In this document: piece by piece, positions 9,075 to 18,642 of the stretch | Numbering within the stretch: the first letter of the stretch is position 1 | Layout of the letters: every line of letters begins with the position of its first letter | Source of the DNA: Humibacter albus DSM 18994 | GTDB taxonomy: Bacteria > Actinomycetota > Actinomycetes > Actinomycetales > Microbacteriaceae | DNA length: 64,000 nucleotides | Direction: 5' to 3' | NCBI RefSeq assembly: GCF_000421825.1 | Contig: NZ_ATXT01000014.1 | Coordinates: 1 to 64,000 of the forward strand | Notes under the pieces: generated by a model | What the model was told of the DNA's origin: nothing | Database searches by the model: none | Seen by the model: the letters and a program-made list of their open reading frames with translations, nothing else | Translations under genes and position numbers: made by a program

Positions 9075-9639
9075 CACCCGGCATGTCGACCGACTCGGGG
9101 TCGAGGAGCCACTGCACCTGCAGACCGTCCATCAGCGCCGTCAACTCGATCGCGGCATCCTCCACCTCCACGCCGTCCGCGAGGTAACCGGCGTCGCCCG
9201 CACGCCTCAGCGCCGTCGCAGTACCGCTGCGGATGCGCTCATATCGACGCACGAAGTAGTCGTGCGCAGGATGCGTCGGCGTTCCCGCCTCGGCGGAGAG
9301 CACGGCGTAGAGGCCGATGATCCCTGGCACCGCCGTGTTGTGCACCGCCAGGTCGACCATGCCGCGCAGGATGCCCATGCCGTCCGCACCCCCGGAGCCG
9401 TTCTTGCGGAAGCGCTCGAGGTCTTCGCGGTCGCGCGTCTCGAGCACCGCCTCCAGCAGCGACTCCTTGGTGGGGAAGTGGTGCGACAGACCCGCCCGCG
9501 AGATGCCGCACTCCGCGGCGACCTCGAGCATGGTGGCGCCGTTGAATCCGACCTGCCCGAAGAGCGTCGTGGCGACATCGATGATCTTCTCGCGGCGGGC
9601 TCGACCGGCGGCATATCCCTGTTCGGTGCGCTCAGACAT
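8974..9639 (-). CDS. TetR-family transcriptional repressor
   Basis: About 221 residues start at MSERTEQGYAAGRARREK; an alternative ATG is nine bases upstream at 9648. The N-terminal TetR HTH is clear: IIDVATTLFGQVGFNGATML, then EVAAECGISRAGLSHHFPTK and ESLLEAVLE. The C-terminal ligand domain includes a tail with LTALMDGLQVQWLLDPE, typical of the TetR_C_6/AcrR-like group. The gene is divergent from the MFS transporter / GH3 operon, and the intervening DNA has a perfect 8-4-8 palindrome (9721-9740) that is its likely operator. It probably senses the sugar or aglycone handled by that operon. The last ~100 bases overlap the end of the sigma-factor gene on the other strand. Confidence 0.85.
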   Translation of the reverse strand: MSERTEQGYAAGRARREKIIDVATTLFGQVGFNGATMLEVAAECGISRAGLSHHFPTKESLLEAVLETRDREDLERFRKNGSGGADGMGILRGMVDLAVHNTAVPGIIGLYAVLSAEAGTPTHPAHDYFVRRYERIRSGTATALRRAGDAGYLADGVEVEDAAIELTALMDGLQVQWLLDPESVDMPGVIRRRIEQVLCVPLFDAVPLGAATEAHAPRRSA

Positions 9640-9690
9640 CCCTGACATTCTGCCGTCGAAGGGTGAATGGACGCGCTCCCTGAGCATGAA

Positions 9691-9740
9691 AACCGGCACA
9701 TTTGTAGATTTTTCTCAAGAAACCGGCAGAAGTGCCGGTT
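9691..9740. promoter_or_regulatory. Candidate TetR operator (palindrome plus half site)
   Basis: AACCGGCAGAAGTGCCGGTT at 9721-9740 is a perfect inverted repeat with 8-base arms and a 4-base centre. The same half site AACCGGCA recurs at 9691-9698, exactly 30 bases upstream. Both lie between the divergent tetR (start 9639) and MFS gene (start 9806), where autoregulation plus control of the operon is expected for TetR repressors. Confidence 0.65.
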
Positions 9741-9805
9741 TTATGTGTTAGCGTGCATCCGATCGTCCATCCGAACCGTCGCACTCATCGCACCCAAGGA
9801 ACGAA

Positions 9806-11164
9806 ATGACACCGTCGTCAGAACCCTCGTCCTCGTCGTCCACCTCCGAACCCGTCATCCAGCAGATCGTGGAGCCGACCGCAGCTCCGATCGTGTCGGA
9901 GCCCCTCACGGAGACGACCTTCGTCGCCACTGCTGGAGGGACCGACGACCCGCCGGCGCCCGTGAAGGGCATCCGTCGCCTCCTGGTCTGGATCGCCCCG
10001 GCGAACTTCGCCGTCTTCGTGCTCTGGGGTGCGATTCCCGGTATCCTCCTTCCGCAGCAGGTGACCCTGCTGAATCCATCCGACAAAGTCGCGAACCTCG
10101 CGCTCGTGTCGACCATCGGTGCGTTCGCCGCCATGGTCGCGCAGCCGGTGGCCGGCCAGATCTCGGACCGCACCCGAGCCCGCTTCGGCCGTCGCGCGCC
10201 GTGGATGGTGCTCGGCGCGCTCGCCGGCGCCCTGTCCCTCGTCGGCCTCGCGTTCGCGAACAGCCTGTGGGGCATCGCCATCGCGTGGACGCTCGTGCAG
10301 ATCACTTTCAACTTCGTGCAGGGCCCGCTGAGCGCGATCATGCCCGACCGCGTTCCGGTCGCCCGACGGGGCACGTTCGCCGCGCTCACGGGGATCGGCG
10401 CCATGGTCGGCGCGCTCGGCGGGCAGATCGTCGGCTCGATGTTCTTCAACAGCCTGGCCGCGGGCTACATCGTGTTCGCCGTGTTCACGCTTCTGGTCAC
10501 GCTGCTCTTCGTCGCCTTCAACCCCGACCACCCCAGCACGAACATCACCCCCGAGCCGTTCAAGTTCATCGATTTCGTGAAGACGTTCTGGGTCAACCCG
10601 ATTGCATACCCGGACTTCTTCTGGGCGTTCATCGGCCGACTCTTCCTCTACACCGGGTACTTCGCCGTTACCGGGTATCAGCTGTACATCCTGACTGACT
10701 ACCTGCACGTGAAGGAGCCCCAGGAGGTCATCCCGCTCCTCGGAATCCTCAGCCTCGCCGGCGTCATCATCGCCACGCTCGTCTCCGGCCCGCTCTCCGA
10801 CAAGGTCGGCCGCCGCAAGCCTTTCGTGTTCGCGTCCTCCGTGGTGACGGGTCTGGCGCTGGTGTTCCCCTGGCTCTCGCCGACGCTCGGCTCGTGGATG
10901 ATCATGACCGTCGTCGCCGGACTCGGCTTCGGCATGTTCCAGGCGGTGGACACCGCGCTGATGAGCCAGGTGCTCCCGTCTGCGAAGTCGTTCGCCAAGG
11001 ATCTCGGCGTGGTCAACATCGCCGCGACCCTGCCCCAGACGCTCGCCCCGGCGGTCGCCGGCGGCATCGTGCTCGCCTTCGGCTATGCGGGCCTGTTCCC
11101 GGTCGGCATCGTGCTGAGCATTCTCGGCGCATTCGCGGTCTGGTTCATCAAGTCGACCCGCTGA
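9806..11164 (+). CDS. MFS transporter, probable glycoside/oligosaccharide permease
   Basis: This is a 452-residue protein with a hydrophilic N-terminal tail of ~55 residues rich in Ser/Thr/Pro and then about 12 membrane helices. The conserved loop after helix 2 is GQISDRTRARFGRRAPWMVLG, the D-R-T-R-x-R-x-G-R-R-x-P motif that I associate with the GPH/sugar-type branch of the MFS. A second copy, GPLSDKVGRRKPFV, sits after helix 8. AAGGAACGAA precedes the ATG. The gene is followed after 53 bases by a GH3 glycosidase and is controlled by the divergent TetR, so uptake of a beta-glucoside-like compound is the likely role. The substrate is not visible from sequence. Confidence 0.83.
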   Translation: MTPSSEPSSSSSTSEPVIQQIVEPTAAPIVSEPLTETTFVATAGGTDDPPAPVKGIRRLLVWIAPANFAVFVLWGAIPGILLPQQVTLLNPSDKVANLALVSTIGAFAAMVAQPVAGQISDRTRARFGRRAPWMVLGALAGALSLVGLAFANSLWGIAIAWTLVQITFNFVQGPLSAIMPDRVPVARRGTFAALTGIGAMVGALGGQIVGSMFFNSLAAGYIVFAVFTLLVTLLFVAFNPDHPSTNITPEPFKFIDFVKTFWVNPIAYPDFFWAFIGRLFLYTGYFAVTGYQLYILTDYLHVKEPQEVIPLLGILSLAGVIIATLVSGPLSDKVGRRKPFVFASSVVTGLALVFPWLSPTLGSWMIMTVVAGLGFGMFQAVDTALMSQVLPSAKSFAKDLGVVNIAATLPQTLAPAVAGGIVLAFGYAGLFPVGIVLSILGAFAVWFIKSTR

Positions 11165-11217
11165 CAGACATCCCTTGAAGGCATCCCTCACCGAGACGAA
11201 TATCGAAGGAAGATCGA

Positions 11218-12993
11218 ATGACCATGACCGACACCGCGCGCGACGCGCGCTTCCCGTACCAGGATGTCTCGCTCGGCCTCGAGCAACGCGTCGACGACCT
11301 GCTCTCGCGCATGGACACCGCCGACAAGGCCGGCGCCATGTTCCACATGATGGTCGGCGTCTCCGACCCGTCTGCCGGGAACTCCGCGTTCGGCATCCCG
11401 TCGCTGCTGGCGATGGTGCGCAACCGACGCATGAACCACTTCAACCTGCTCGGCGCGGCGCCCTCCGGACGCGAGTTCGCGGCCTGGCACAACGCGGCGC
11501 AGAAGATCGCCCTCGAGACCGGGCTCGGCATCCCGATCACGTTCTCGACCGACCCGCGCCACTCCTTCACCGACAATCCCGGTGCGGCCATGCTCGCGGG
11601 CCCGTTCTCGCAGTGGCCGGAGACGCTGGGCCTCGCGGCGCTTCGCTCGCCCGAACGCGTTCGCCGCTTCGCCGACGTCGCTCGCCGCGAGTACACCGCC
11701 GTCGGTCTGCGTGTCACACTGCACCCGCAGATCGACCTCGCCACGGAGCCGCGCTGGTCGCGCATCAACGGCACCTTCGGTGAGGATGCCGAGCTCACCT
11801 CCGAGCTGGTCGTCGCCTACATCGAGGGCTTCCAGGGCGAGAGAATCGGCGCGACATCCGTGTCGACGATGGTGAAGCACTTCCCGGGCGGCGGACCGCA
11901 GAAAGATGGCGAAGACCCGCACTTCGCCCACGGGCGGGAGCAGATCTATCCCGGCGACAACTTCGAGTATCACCTCAAGCCGTTCCGCGCAGCCATCGCC
12001 GCCGGCGCCCGCCAGATGATGCCCTACTACGGAATGCCCGTCGACACCGAGTACGAAGAGGTCGGCTTCGGCTTCAACAAGGCGGTCCTCACCACCCTGT
12101 TGCGCGACGAACTCGGATTCGAGGGCATCGTCTGCACCGACTGGGGCCTGCTCACCGACGTCTCGATCATGGGAACGCCGATGCCGGCGCGCGCCTGGGG
12201 CGTCGAGTCGCTCAGTCGCGATGAGCGCATGCTCAAGGCGCTGAACGCCGGCGTCGACCAGTTCGGCGGAGAGCTCTGCACCGATGTGCTGCTCGACCTC
12301 GTCGCCGAGCGACGCGTCACCGAAGACCGGCTCGACGTCTCGGTGCGCCGACTGCTGCGCGAGAAGTTCGCCCTCGGACTCTTCGACGACCCGTACGTCG
12401 ACGAGGATCGGGCCGAGGCCGTCGTCGGCAGCGACGAGTTCGTCGCCGAGGGGCTGGATGCCCAGAGCGACTCGCTCACGCTGCTCACGAACCGAGACGC
12501 TCTGCTCCCGCTGTCGCGAGGCATCCGCGTGTACGTCGAGGGCATCGACGCGACGGCACTGGCGCCGTACGCCACCGTGGTCACGACCCCCGACGACGCG
12601 GACGCCGCGATCCTGCGCGTCAAGGCGCCCTACGAGGACCGCTCCGATCGCGGCGGTTTCGAGGGCTTCTTCCACGCGGGGTCGCTGGAGTTCCCGCCCG
12701 CGGAACTGGAGCGCATCACCGCTGTCGCGCGTGCCCTGCCGACGGTCGTCGACATCTACCTGGACCGACCGGCGGTGCTCGGCGGCCTGGAAGACGAGGC
12801 GGGGGCGATCGTCGCGGACTTCGGCGTAAGCGACGCGGCGCTGCTGCCGGTGCTCTTCGGCGACCGGGGACCGCAGGGCTCGCTCCCGTTCGACCTGCCC
12901 CGGTCGATGGACGCCGTCGTCGCGAGCCGCACCGACGTTCCGTTCGACACCGCGGATCCGACGTTCCGCTTCGGGCACGGCCTGCGATACTGA
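11218..12993 (+). CDS. Glycoside hydrolase family 3 (beta-glucosidase-like)
   Basis: The 591-residue enzyme is a retaining glycosidase. Typical GH3 landmarks are present: LGIPITFSTDPRH, ATEPRWSRINGTFGEDAEL, STMVKHFPGGG, and the nucleophile loop IVCTDWG with Asp as catalytic base. A smaller C-terminal alpha/beta sandwich domain follows, ending FRFGHGLRY. No signal peptide is present, so it acts in the cytoplasm on substrate imported by the preceding MFS permease. GAAGGAAG sits just upstream of ATG 11218; a second ATG two codons later is possible. The protein lacks a fibronectin-like third domain, so it is one of the shorter GH3 forms. The exact glycosidic bond is unknown. Confidence 0.85.
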   Translation: MTMTDTARDARFPYQDVSLGLEQRVDDLLSRMDTADKAGAMFHMMVGVSDPSAGNSAFGIPSLLAMVRNRRMNHFNLLGAAPSGREFAAWHNAAQKIALETGLGIPITFSTDPRHSFTDNPGAAMLAGPFSQWPETLGLAALRSPERVRRFADVARREYTAVGLRVTLHPQIDLATEPRWSRINGTFGEDAELTSELVVAYIEGFQGERIGATSVSTMVKHFPGGGPQKDGEDPHFAHGREQIYPGDNFEYHLKPFRAAIAAGARQMMPYYGMPVDTEYEEVGFGFNKAVLTTLLRDELGFEGIVCTDWGLLTDVSIMGTPMPARAWGVESLSRDERMLKALNAGVDQFGGELCTDVLLDLVAERRVTEDRLDVSVRRLLREKFALGLFDDPYVDEDRAEAVVGSDEFVAEGLDAQSDSLTLLTNRDALLPLSRGIRVYVEGIDATALAPYATVVTTPDDADAAILRVKAPYEDRSDRGGFEGFFHAGSLEFPPAELERITAVARALPTVVDIYLDRPAVLGGLEDEAGAIVADFGVSDAALLPVLFGDRGPQGSLPFDLPRSMDAVVASRTDVPFDTADPTFRFGHGLRY

Positions 12994-13051
12994 CGGGCGC
13001 GAACGCACGCGCGCCTCCCCTGTCCGCTACCGTCGGCAGGGGAGGTGCGCG

Positions 13052-13570
13052 ATGAAGGATGCGGAAGCCAGCCGCAGCGACGACGAGGTCGATCTCGTCA
13101 TCGACGCGTGGTCCGGCATCCTTCCGGATGTCGATCTGTCTCCGCTCGACGTGATGTCTCGGCTCCGCCGCGTCGCAGCATCCGTGCGCCGGGTGCGAGA
13201 GCGTGCGATGAGCGAGGCAGGGCTCGCACCCTGGGAATTCGAGATCCTCTCCAGCCTGCGCACGGCGCCGCGCTCCACGCTGACGCCCTCGCAGCTGGGC
13301 GCGCAGATCCACATCTCCTCGGCGACCGTGGCCTACCGGATCGACCGGCTCGAGAAGCGACGACTGATCGAACGCACCGCCGATCCGGCCGACTCGCGCA
13401 GCCGTCCGGTGCGCATCACCGCGGGCGGTGCCGAGTCGGTGGAGAACGCGATGGTCGTGCTGGCCTCTCGCGAGGCCGAGGTGCTTTCCGCGATCTCCCG
13501 TCCGCAGCAGGATGCCCTGATCGCCCTGCTGCGCGAACTCGGACGGGTGGCTTCTCGCGCATCGAAGTAA
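13052..13570 (+). CDS. MarR-family transcriptional regulator
   Basis: The product is 172 residues. The winged HTH is evident: LAPWEFEILSSLRTAPRSTL, then LTPSQLGAQIHISSATVAYR for the recognition helix, and a wing region RRLIERTADPADSRSRPVRIT with the conserved D-x-R-S. GGGGAGGTGCGCG precedes the ATG. It is followed by a ferredoxin gene with a near-palindromic AT-rich element (13571-13596) directly between them, which could be its binding site. The ligand is unknown. Confidence 0.85.
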   Translation: MKDAEASRSDDEVDLVIDAWSGILPDVDLSPLDVMSRLRRVAASVRRVRERAMSEAGLAPWEFEILSSLRTAPRSTLTPSQLGAQIHISSATVAYRIDRLEKRRLIERTADPADSRSRPVRITAGGAESVENAMVVLASREAEVLSAISRPQQDALIALLRELGRVASRASK

Positions 13571-13596
13571 TATAAAGGAGAAACATCCTTTTTATA
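13571..13596. promoter_or_regulatory. AT-rich inverted repeat between marR and ferredoxin gene
   Basis: Left arm TATAAAGGA (13571-13579) faces right arm TCCTTTTTATA (13586-13596). The element is strikingly A+T-rich in this GC-rich setting and begins at the base after the MarR stop codon. It could be a MarR operator controlling fdxA, or include a -10 element (TATAGT at 13593-13598) for the ferredoxin promoter. Confidence 0.45.
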
Positions 13597-13619
13597 GTGC
13601 TTCAACAGCGGGAGGTGGG

Positions 13620-13961
13620 ATGGTCTTCGTCATCGCCGAGCCGTGCATCGACGTCATGGACCGCGCCTGCGTCGACGAGTGCCCCGTTGACTGCATCTAC
13701 GAGGGCGGCCGGTCGCTCTACATCCACCCCGACGAATGCATCGACTGCGGTGCCTGCGAGCCGGTCTGCCCGGTCGAAGCCATCTATTATGAGGATGATC
13801 TCCCCGCAGAATGGTCGGACTACCGGCTCGACAACGCCCGCTTCTTCGTCGATGTGCTGCCCGGTCGCGCTTCCCCGCTCGGCTCGCCCGGCGGCGCGCA
13901 GAAGATCGGTCCGCTGGGTGTCGACACCCCCTTGGTGGCGGCGCACCCTGTGCGGGGATGA
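13620..13961 (+). CDS. fdxA: 7Fe ferredoxin, FdxA type
   Basis: This is a 113-residue ferredoxin. Cysteines at 9, 17, 21 and 25, then 40, 43, 46 and 50, give the spacing of actinobacterial 7Fe ferredoxins that carry one 3Fe-4S and one 4Fe-4S cluster: DRACVDECPVDCIYEGGR and ECIDCGACEPVCPVEAIYYE. The C-terminal ~50 residues form the usual variable tail. GGAGGTGGG lies immediately before the ATG. FdxA proteins donate electrons to enzymes such as cytochromes P450 or glutamate synthase and are often induced by low pH, hypoxia or NO; none of this is proven here. The next gene is glutamate dehydrogenase. Confidence 0.92.
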   Translation: MVFVIAEPCIDVMDRACVDECPVDCIYEGGRSLYIHPDECIDCGACEPVCPVEAIYYEDDLPAEWSDYRLDNARFFVDVLPGRASPLGSPGGAQKIGPLGVDTPLVAAHPVRG

Positions 13962-13978
13962 ACGCCGGAACGGAATGA

Positions 13979-15352
<1,374 letters not shown>

Positions 15353-15376
15353 CGCGGCGCTGCTGAGCGTGCCACT

Positions 15377-15415
15377 CGGTTAAGAAGCAGAGAATTTCGG
15401 TTTAATCGGGTTATC
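15377..15415 (+). promoter_or_regulatory. Promoter/operator region of the SufR-like regulator
   Basis: The 39 bases before GTG 15416 contain CGGTTAAG (15377-15384) and CGGTTTAAT (15398-15406) in the same orientation. CGGTTTAAT recurs exactly at the start of the NnrS-like gene (58443-58451), and a one-base-shorter form, CGGTTAAT, is found on the minus strand at 16640-16647 upstream of the neighbouring membrane protein. The spacing to the start codon leaves no room for a ribosome binding site of normal strength. Confidence 0.35.
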
Positions 15416-16063
15416 GTGAATGACATGGATGACACGACGGCCGCACTGGAGCCGAGCGCGCGCAGACGTGTGCTCGACGTGCTCGCGGCGGCACAGCATC
15501 CGTTGGACGCCCACGCCGTCGCCGATGCGCTCGGCGTGCACGTGACGACGGCGCGCTTCCATCTCGATCAGCTCGGCGTTGCCGGACTCGTGCAGCGACG
15601 GGCGATGCAGGAGAAGCGGCGCGGGCGTCCCCGCATGGTGTACTCGCCGGCCGGCGAGGTGCGGGCGGCGGGAGCGCGGGAGCAGCTGCTCGAAGCGCTG
15701 GTGCAGGTCGTCGGCGGCGAGGACACGGGCGAACGCGCCTCCGTGAACGCGGGCCGGCGCTGGGCGGAGGCGATGCCGGAACCGGTGGTGCCGGCATCCG
15801 ATGACGAGAGCGCCGTGAACGATCTCGTCGACGTGCTCGACACCCTGGGGTTCGAGCCGGAGCACGTCGGCGATGACATCCTGATGCACGGATGTCCGTT
15901 CCGCGACATCGCACGCGCACGTCCCGACGTGGTGTGCTCCGTGCATCGCGGCCTCATCGAGGGGCTGTTGCAGCGGGCCGGCACCGACGAGCCGGCGCGG
16001 CTCGTCCCCTTCGTCGAGCCGGAGCTGTGCAAGGTGTCGCTCGGCGGCACGCTGACGCGCTGA
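15416..16063 (+). CDS. SufR-like HTH regulator with C-terminal cysteine cluster
   Basis: The 215-residue product has an N-terminal ArsR/DeoR-like HTH: ARRRVLDVLAAAQHPLDAHA, then ALGVHVTTARFHLDQLGVAG. The C-terminus is HGCPFRDIARARPDVVCSVH...PFVEPELCKVSLGG. Three cysteines in that arrangement match the SufR/Fe-S-binding type of regulator, where a labile cluster senses iron-sulphur status, oxygen or NO. A GTG at 15416 or an ATG at 15425 could be the start. The gene is convergent with a small membrane protein (16114-16548), although a shared promoter motif suggests it could control that gene. The cluster-binding role is inferred from family, not shown here. Confidence 0.75.
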   Translation: MNDMDDTTAALEPSARRRVLDVLAAAQHPLDAHAVADALGVHVTTARFHLDQLGVAGLVQRRAMQEKRRGRPRMVYSPAGEVRAAGAREQLLEALVQVVGGEDTGERASVNAGRRWAEAMPEPVVPASDDESAVNDLVDVLDTLGFEPEHVGDDILMHGCPFRDIARARPDVVCSVHRGLIEGLLQRAGTDEPARLVPFVEPELCKVSLGGTLTR

Positions 16064-16072
16064 CGGCGTCGC

Positions 16073-16131
16073 GCGACGAGGCTAGGCGGCGACGAGGCTA
16101 GGCGGCGACGAGGCTACGCGGCGACGAGGCC
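16073..16131. repeat. 16-bp tandem repeat, 3.7 copies
   Basis: GCGACGAGGCTAGGCG at 16073-16088 is repeated exactly at 16089-16104, with one change at 16105-16120, and partly at 16121-16131. The last copies encode the C-terminus of the minus-strand membrane protein (LVAA, then stop). Each extra copy therefore repeats the end of that gene including its TAG, which looks like replication slippage across the gene end. Confidence 0.85.
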
Positions 16132-16548
16132 GATGACGCCGATCCACACCAGCAGGGCGACCTTGATCACCTCGAGGCCGACGTAGCCGAAGTGCAGGTT
16201 GTTCTTCGGCATGTGGTCGGCTGTCTTGCCATGCCGCACGCGGCGGTCCATCAGGGGACGCAGCACGAGCGCTCCGAGGATGAGCACGACCGCGAGGGCG
16301 ATCGCGATCGGCAGCGACCATGCCCAGGCGGACGGCCCCTGCACGAGGACCGCCACGAGCAGCACGGCGGCGGCGACACCCTCCACCACGTTGAGCACGC
16401 CGAACACGAGGCGTCCGATGCCGACGCCGAGCTCGATCGTGATCCCCGGCGCCTGGAACTTGACCGGCGCCTCGATGAACGAGATGCCCAGCACGAGTCC
16501 GAGCCACACGAAGGCGACGGCGATCTGGAGAGCGAGAGCAGCGGACAC
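16114..16548 (-). CDS. Conserved small integral membrane protein
   Basis: This is a 144-residue protein with about four membrane helices. It starts at GTG 16548 with GAAAGG upstream, rather than the longer frame to 16671 whose N-terminus is not hydrophobic. Visible features are SAALALQIAVAFVWLGLVLG, then ISFIEAPVKFQAPGITIELG, then GRLVFGVLNVVEGVAAAVLL, and a conserved-looking loop DHMPKNNLHFGYVGLEVIKV. I recognise this as a conserved actinobacterial/proteobacterial membrane family but know no function for it. The stop codon lies inside a 16-bp tandem repeat. It faces the SufR-like regulator tail to tail. Confidence 0.7.
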   Translation of the reverse strand: MSAALALQIAVAFVWLGLVLGISFIEAPVKFQAPGITIELGVGIGRLVFGVLNVVEGVAAAVLLVAVLVQGPSAWAWSLPIAIALAVVLILGALVLRPLMDRRVRHGKTADHMPKNNLHFGYVGLEVIKVALLVWIGVIGLVAA

Positions 16549-16685
16549 GGGGAATGCCTTTCGGTGCGTGAGGCTGGACAATGGAGCCCAGAACGGCGGA
16601 GCGGGATGCGCGTGCGGGCTCCCTCGGCCGGCGCTCATAATTAACCGCACCTGCTTCCTTTTTATCATCAAACCAGGAGTGCCGC

Positions 16686-17759
16686 ATGCAGACAGGATCC
16701 GCCGACCGACTCACCCGGACGCTCGGCATCGATGTCCCCGTCGTGCTCGCACCGTTCGGCGGCCTCTCGTCGGTGGAGCTGACGGCGCGCGTGAGCGAGC
16801 TCGGGGGCCTCGGGTCGTATGGGCTGTACGGGTACGACGCGGACCGCATCCGCACGACCGCCCACGCCCTGAGGGTGCAGACCGACCGCCCGTTCGGGCT
16901 GAATCTGTGGCTGCCGACCGGAACCGAGCGCGATGCCACGGCCGACGAGTACGCACGGGCGGTGGGTACGATGCTGCCCCTTTTCGCCGAGGTCGGGATC
17001 GAGCCGCCCGCGCCTCCGGAGCGCTACCTCCCGCCCTTCCAGGAGCAGTTCGAGGCGGTGCTGGAGGCACGGCCGGCCGTGCTGAGCCTCGTCTTCGGCG
17101 TTCCGGATGCTCGCACCATTGAGGCCGCACATGATCGCGGCATCGCCGTGGTCGGCACCGCCACCACGGTCGACGAGGCGGTGGCGCTCGCCGATGGCGG
17201 CGTGGACGCCGTGGTCGCGACCGGCGCCGAGGCGGCCGGCCACCGGGTGTCGTTTCTGCAGCCGGCCGAGCATTCGCTCGTGGGCCTGATGGCCCTCGTG
17301 CCGCAGGTGCGCGACGCCGTGCACATCCCCGTGATCGCCGCCGGCGGCATCGCGGACCGCCGAGGCGTCGCCGCCGCGTTCGCGCTCGGAGCTGACGGTG
17401 TGCAGGTCGGCACCGCCTTCCTGCACGCCCGTCAGTCGGCGGCGAACGACGCGCATCGCCGAGCGATCGAGGAGACGCCGGCGCACGGCAGCGTGCTCAC
17501 CCGAGCGATGAGCGGCCGCCTCTCGCGCGGGGCGCGCAACCTCGCCGTGCGCACGCTCGAGGAGGCGGATGCCATCGCCCCGTTCCCGACGCAGAACTGG
17601 CTCACCGGACGGTTCCGCGCGCTCGCCGGGCAGCAGGGCAAGGGCGAGCTGCAGTCGCTGTGGCTCGGGCAGGCGAGCCGGCTCGCCCGGTTCGACGACG
17701 CGGGCGACGTGTTCGCGGAACTCGTGGCAGGCATCCCGAACGCCGCGCGGCGCCCGTGA
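16686..17759 (+). CDS. Nitronate monooxygenase (NMO / 2-nitropropane dioxygenase family)
   Basis: This 357-residue FMN-dependent TIM-barrel enzyme oxidises alkyl nitronates such as propionate-3-nitronate to aldehyde plus nitrite. FMN-site landmarks are VVLAPFGGLSSVELTARVSE at the N-terminus, then GAEAAGHRVSF, IPVIAAGGIADRRGVAAAFA and ADGVQVGTAFL. The strict G-[AT]-EAGGHR-like motif is GAEAAGHR here, the class I pattern. CAGGAG lies nine bases before the ATG. The stop codon overlaps the GTG of the EamA transporter by 4 bases, so they are translationally coupled. The physiological substrate is unknown. Confidence 0.87.
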   Translation: MQTGSADRLTRTLGIDVPVVLAPFGGLSSVELTARVSELGGLGSYGLYGYDADRIRTTAHALRVQTDRPFGLNLWLPTGTERDATADEYARAVGTMLPLFAEVGIEPPAPPERYLPPFQEQFEAVLEARPAVLSLVFGVPDARTIEAAHDRGIAVVGTATTVDEAVALADGGVDAVVATGAEAAGHRVSFLQPAEHSLVGLMALVPQVRDAVHIPVIAAGGIADRRGVAAAFALGADGVQVGTAFLHARQSAANDAHRRAIEETPAHGSVLTRAMSGRLSRGARNLAVRTLEEADAIAPFPTQNWLTGRFRALAGQQGKGELQSLWLGQASRLARFDDAGDVFAELVAGIPNAARRP

Positions 17760-18601
17760 TCGGAGCACTGCTCGGTCTCGTCGCCGCGCTCGCCTACGGG
17801 TCCTCCGACTTCGTCGCCGGCGTCGCCGGCCGCCGCAGCCCCGTGCTGTACGTGACCGCCGTGACGCTCGTGGTCGGCTTCGTGTTCGGCGCCGTGACGC
17901 TGATGTTCGCCCACGGGTCGGGTCCGGCGTGCGCGCCCTTGCTCTGGGGCGCGATCAGCGGCGTGGGCAGCGCGCTCGGCACTCTCGCGCTCTACCAGGG
18001 ATTCGCGGTCGGGTCGATGAGCGTCGTGGCGACGGTCTCGGGCGTGCTCACGGTGGCGATCCCCGCTGTCGTCGGCGTCGCCATTGGCAACCGTCTCTCG
18101 CCGCTCGGCGTCGCCGGCGTGATCGCGGCGATCGTCGCGGTGGCGCTCGTGTCGTGGGCCGGCGGCGGACTGCGCGCCGGAGGTGCGCTCTACGGGGTGG
18201 GCGCGGGTGCGGGATTCGCACTGCTGTTCATCGCGCTCGAGCGCGCCGGGACTGCTGCCGGGGTCTGGCCTGTCGTCACCGGCCAGCTCGTGGCGTGCCT
18301 CGTGATCGCACCGTTCCTGCTCGTTCCGCTGTGGCGAGGCGGGACGCCTTCCGCACGCACGCCCGCCCGCGGCTCGCTCCGGCTCCCTGCGCTGGCGGGC
18401 GTGCTGGCCGCCGTCGCCGCGATCGCGTACTCGGCCGGCACGGGCGAGGGCGAACTGGTGGTGATCGCGGTGATCACCTCGATGTATCCGGCGGTCACGG
18501 TGCTGCTGGCACGGATAGTGCTGAAGGAACGCTGGTCTCGCCTGCAGTCGACGGGGCTCGTGCTGTCCGCGGCGTCGGTCGCGGTGATCGCCCTGTCCTG
18601 A
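17756..18601 (+). CDS. EamA/DMT-family transporter
   Basis: The 281-residue product has ten predicted membrane helices in two five-helix EamA repeats: an N-terminal half beginning GALLGLVAALAYGSSDFVAG and a C-terminal half ending LQSTGLVLSAASVAVIALS. The conserved glycine-rich ends LYQGFAVGSMSVVATVSGVL and ITSMYPAVTVLLARIVLKER are typical of drug/metabolite exporters. The start is GTG 17756, in a GTGA overlap with the nitronate monooxygenase stop. Export of a small metabolite, perhaps related to that enzyme, is inferred only from coupling. Confidence 0.85.
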   Translation: MIGALLGLVAALAYGSSDFVAGVAGRRSPVLYVTAVTLVVGFVFGAVTLMFAHGSGPACAPLLWGAISGVGSALGTLALYQGFAVGSMSVVATVSGVLTVAIPAVVGVAIGNRLSPLGVAGVIAAIVAVALVSWAGGGLRAGGALYGVGAGAGFALLFIALERAGTAAGVWPVVTGQLVACLVIAPFLLVPLWRGGTPSARTPARGSLRLPALAGVLAAVAAIAYSAGTGEGELVVIAVITSMYPAVTVLLARIVLKERWSRLQSTGLVLSAASVAVIALS

Positions 18602-18642
18602 ACAGTTCTGTCCTGACGAATACCCCGACGTAGGCTGAGCGC

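Noticed and set aside
9818-11191. 457-codon open frame on the minus strand
   Set aside because: It is the exact antisense of the MFS transporter; composition (Asp/Glu/Arg/His-rich) is typical of antisense frames in GC-rich DNA.
16073-16131. Possible CRISPR array at the tandem repeats (also 33795-33863)
   Set aside because: Units are contiguous without spacers and are too short; no cas genes are in the window.
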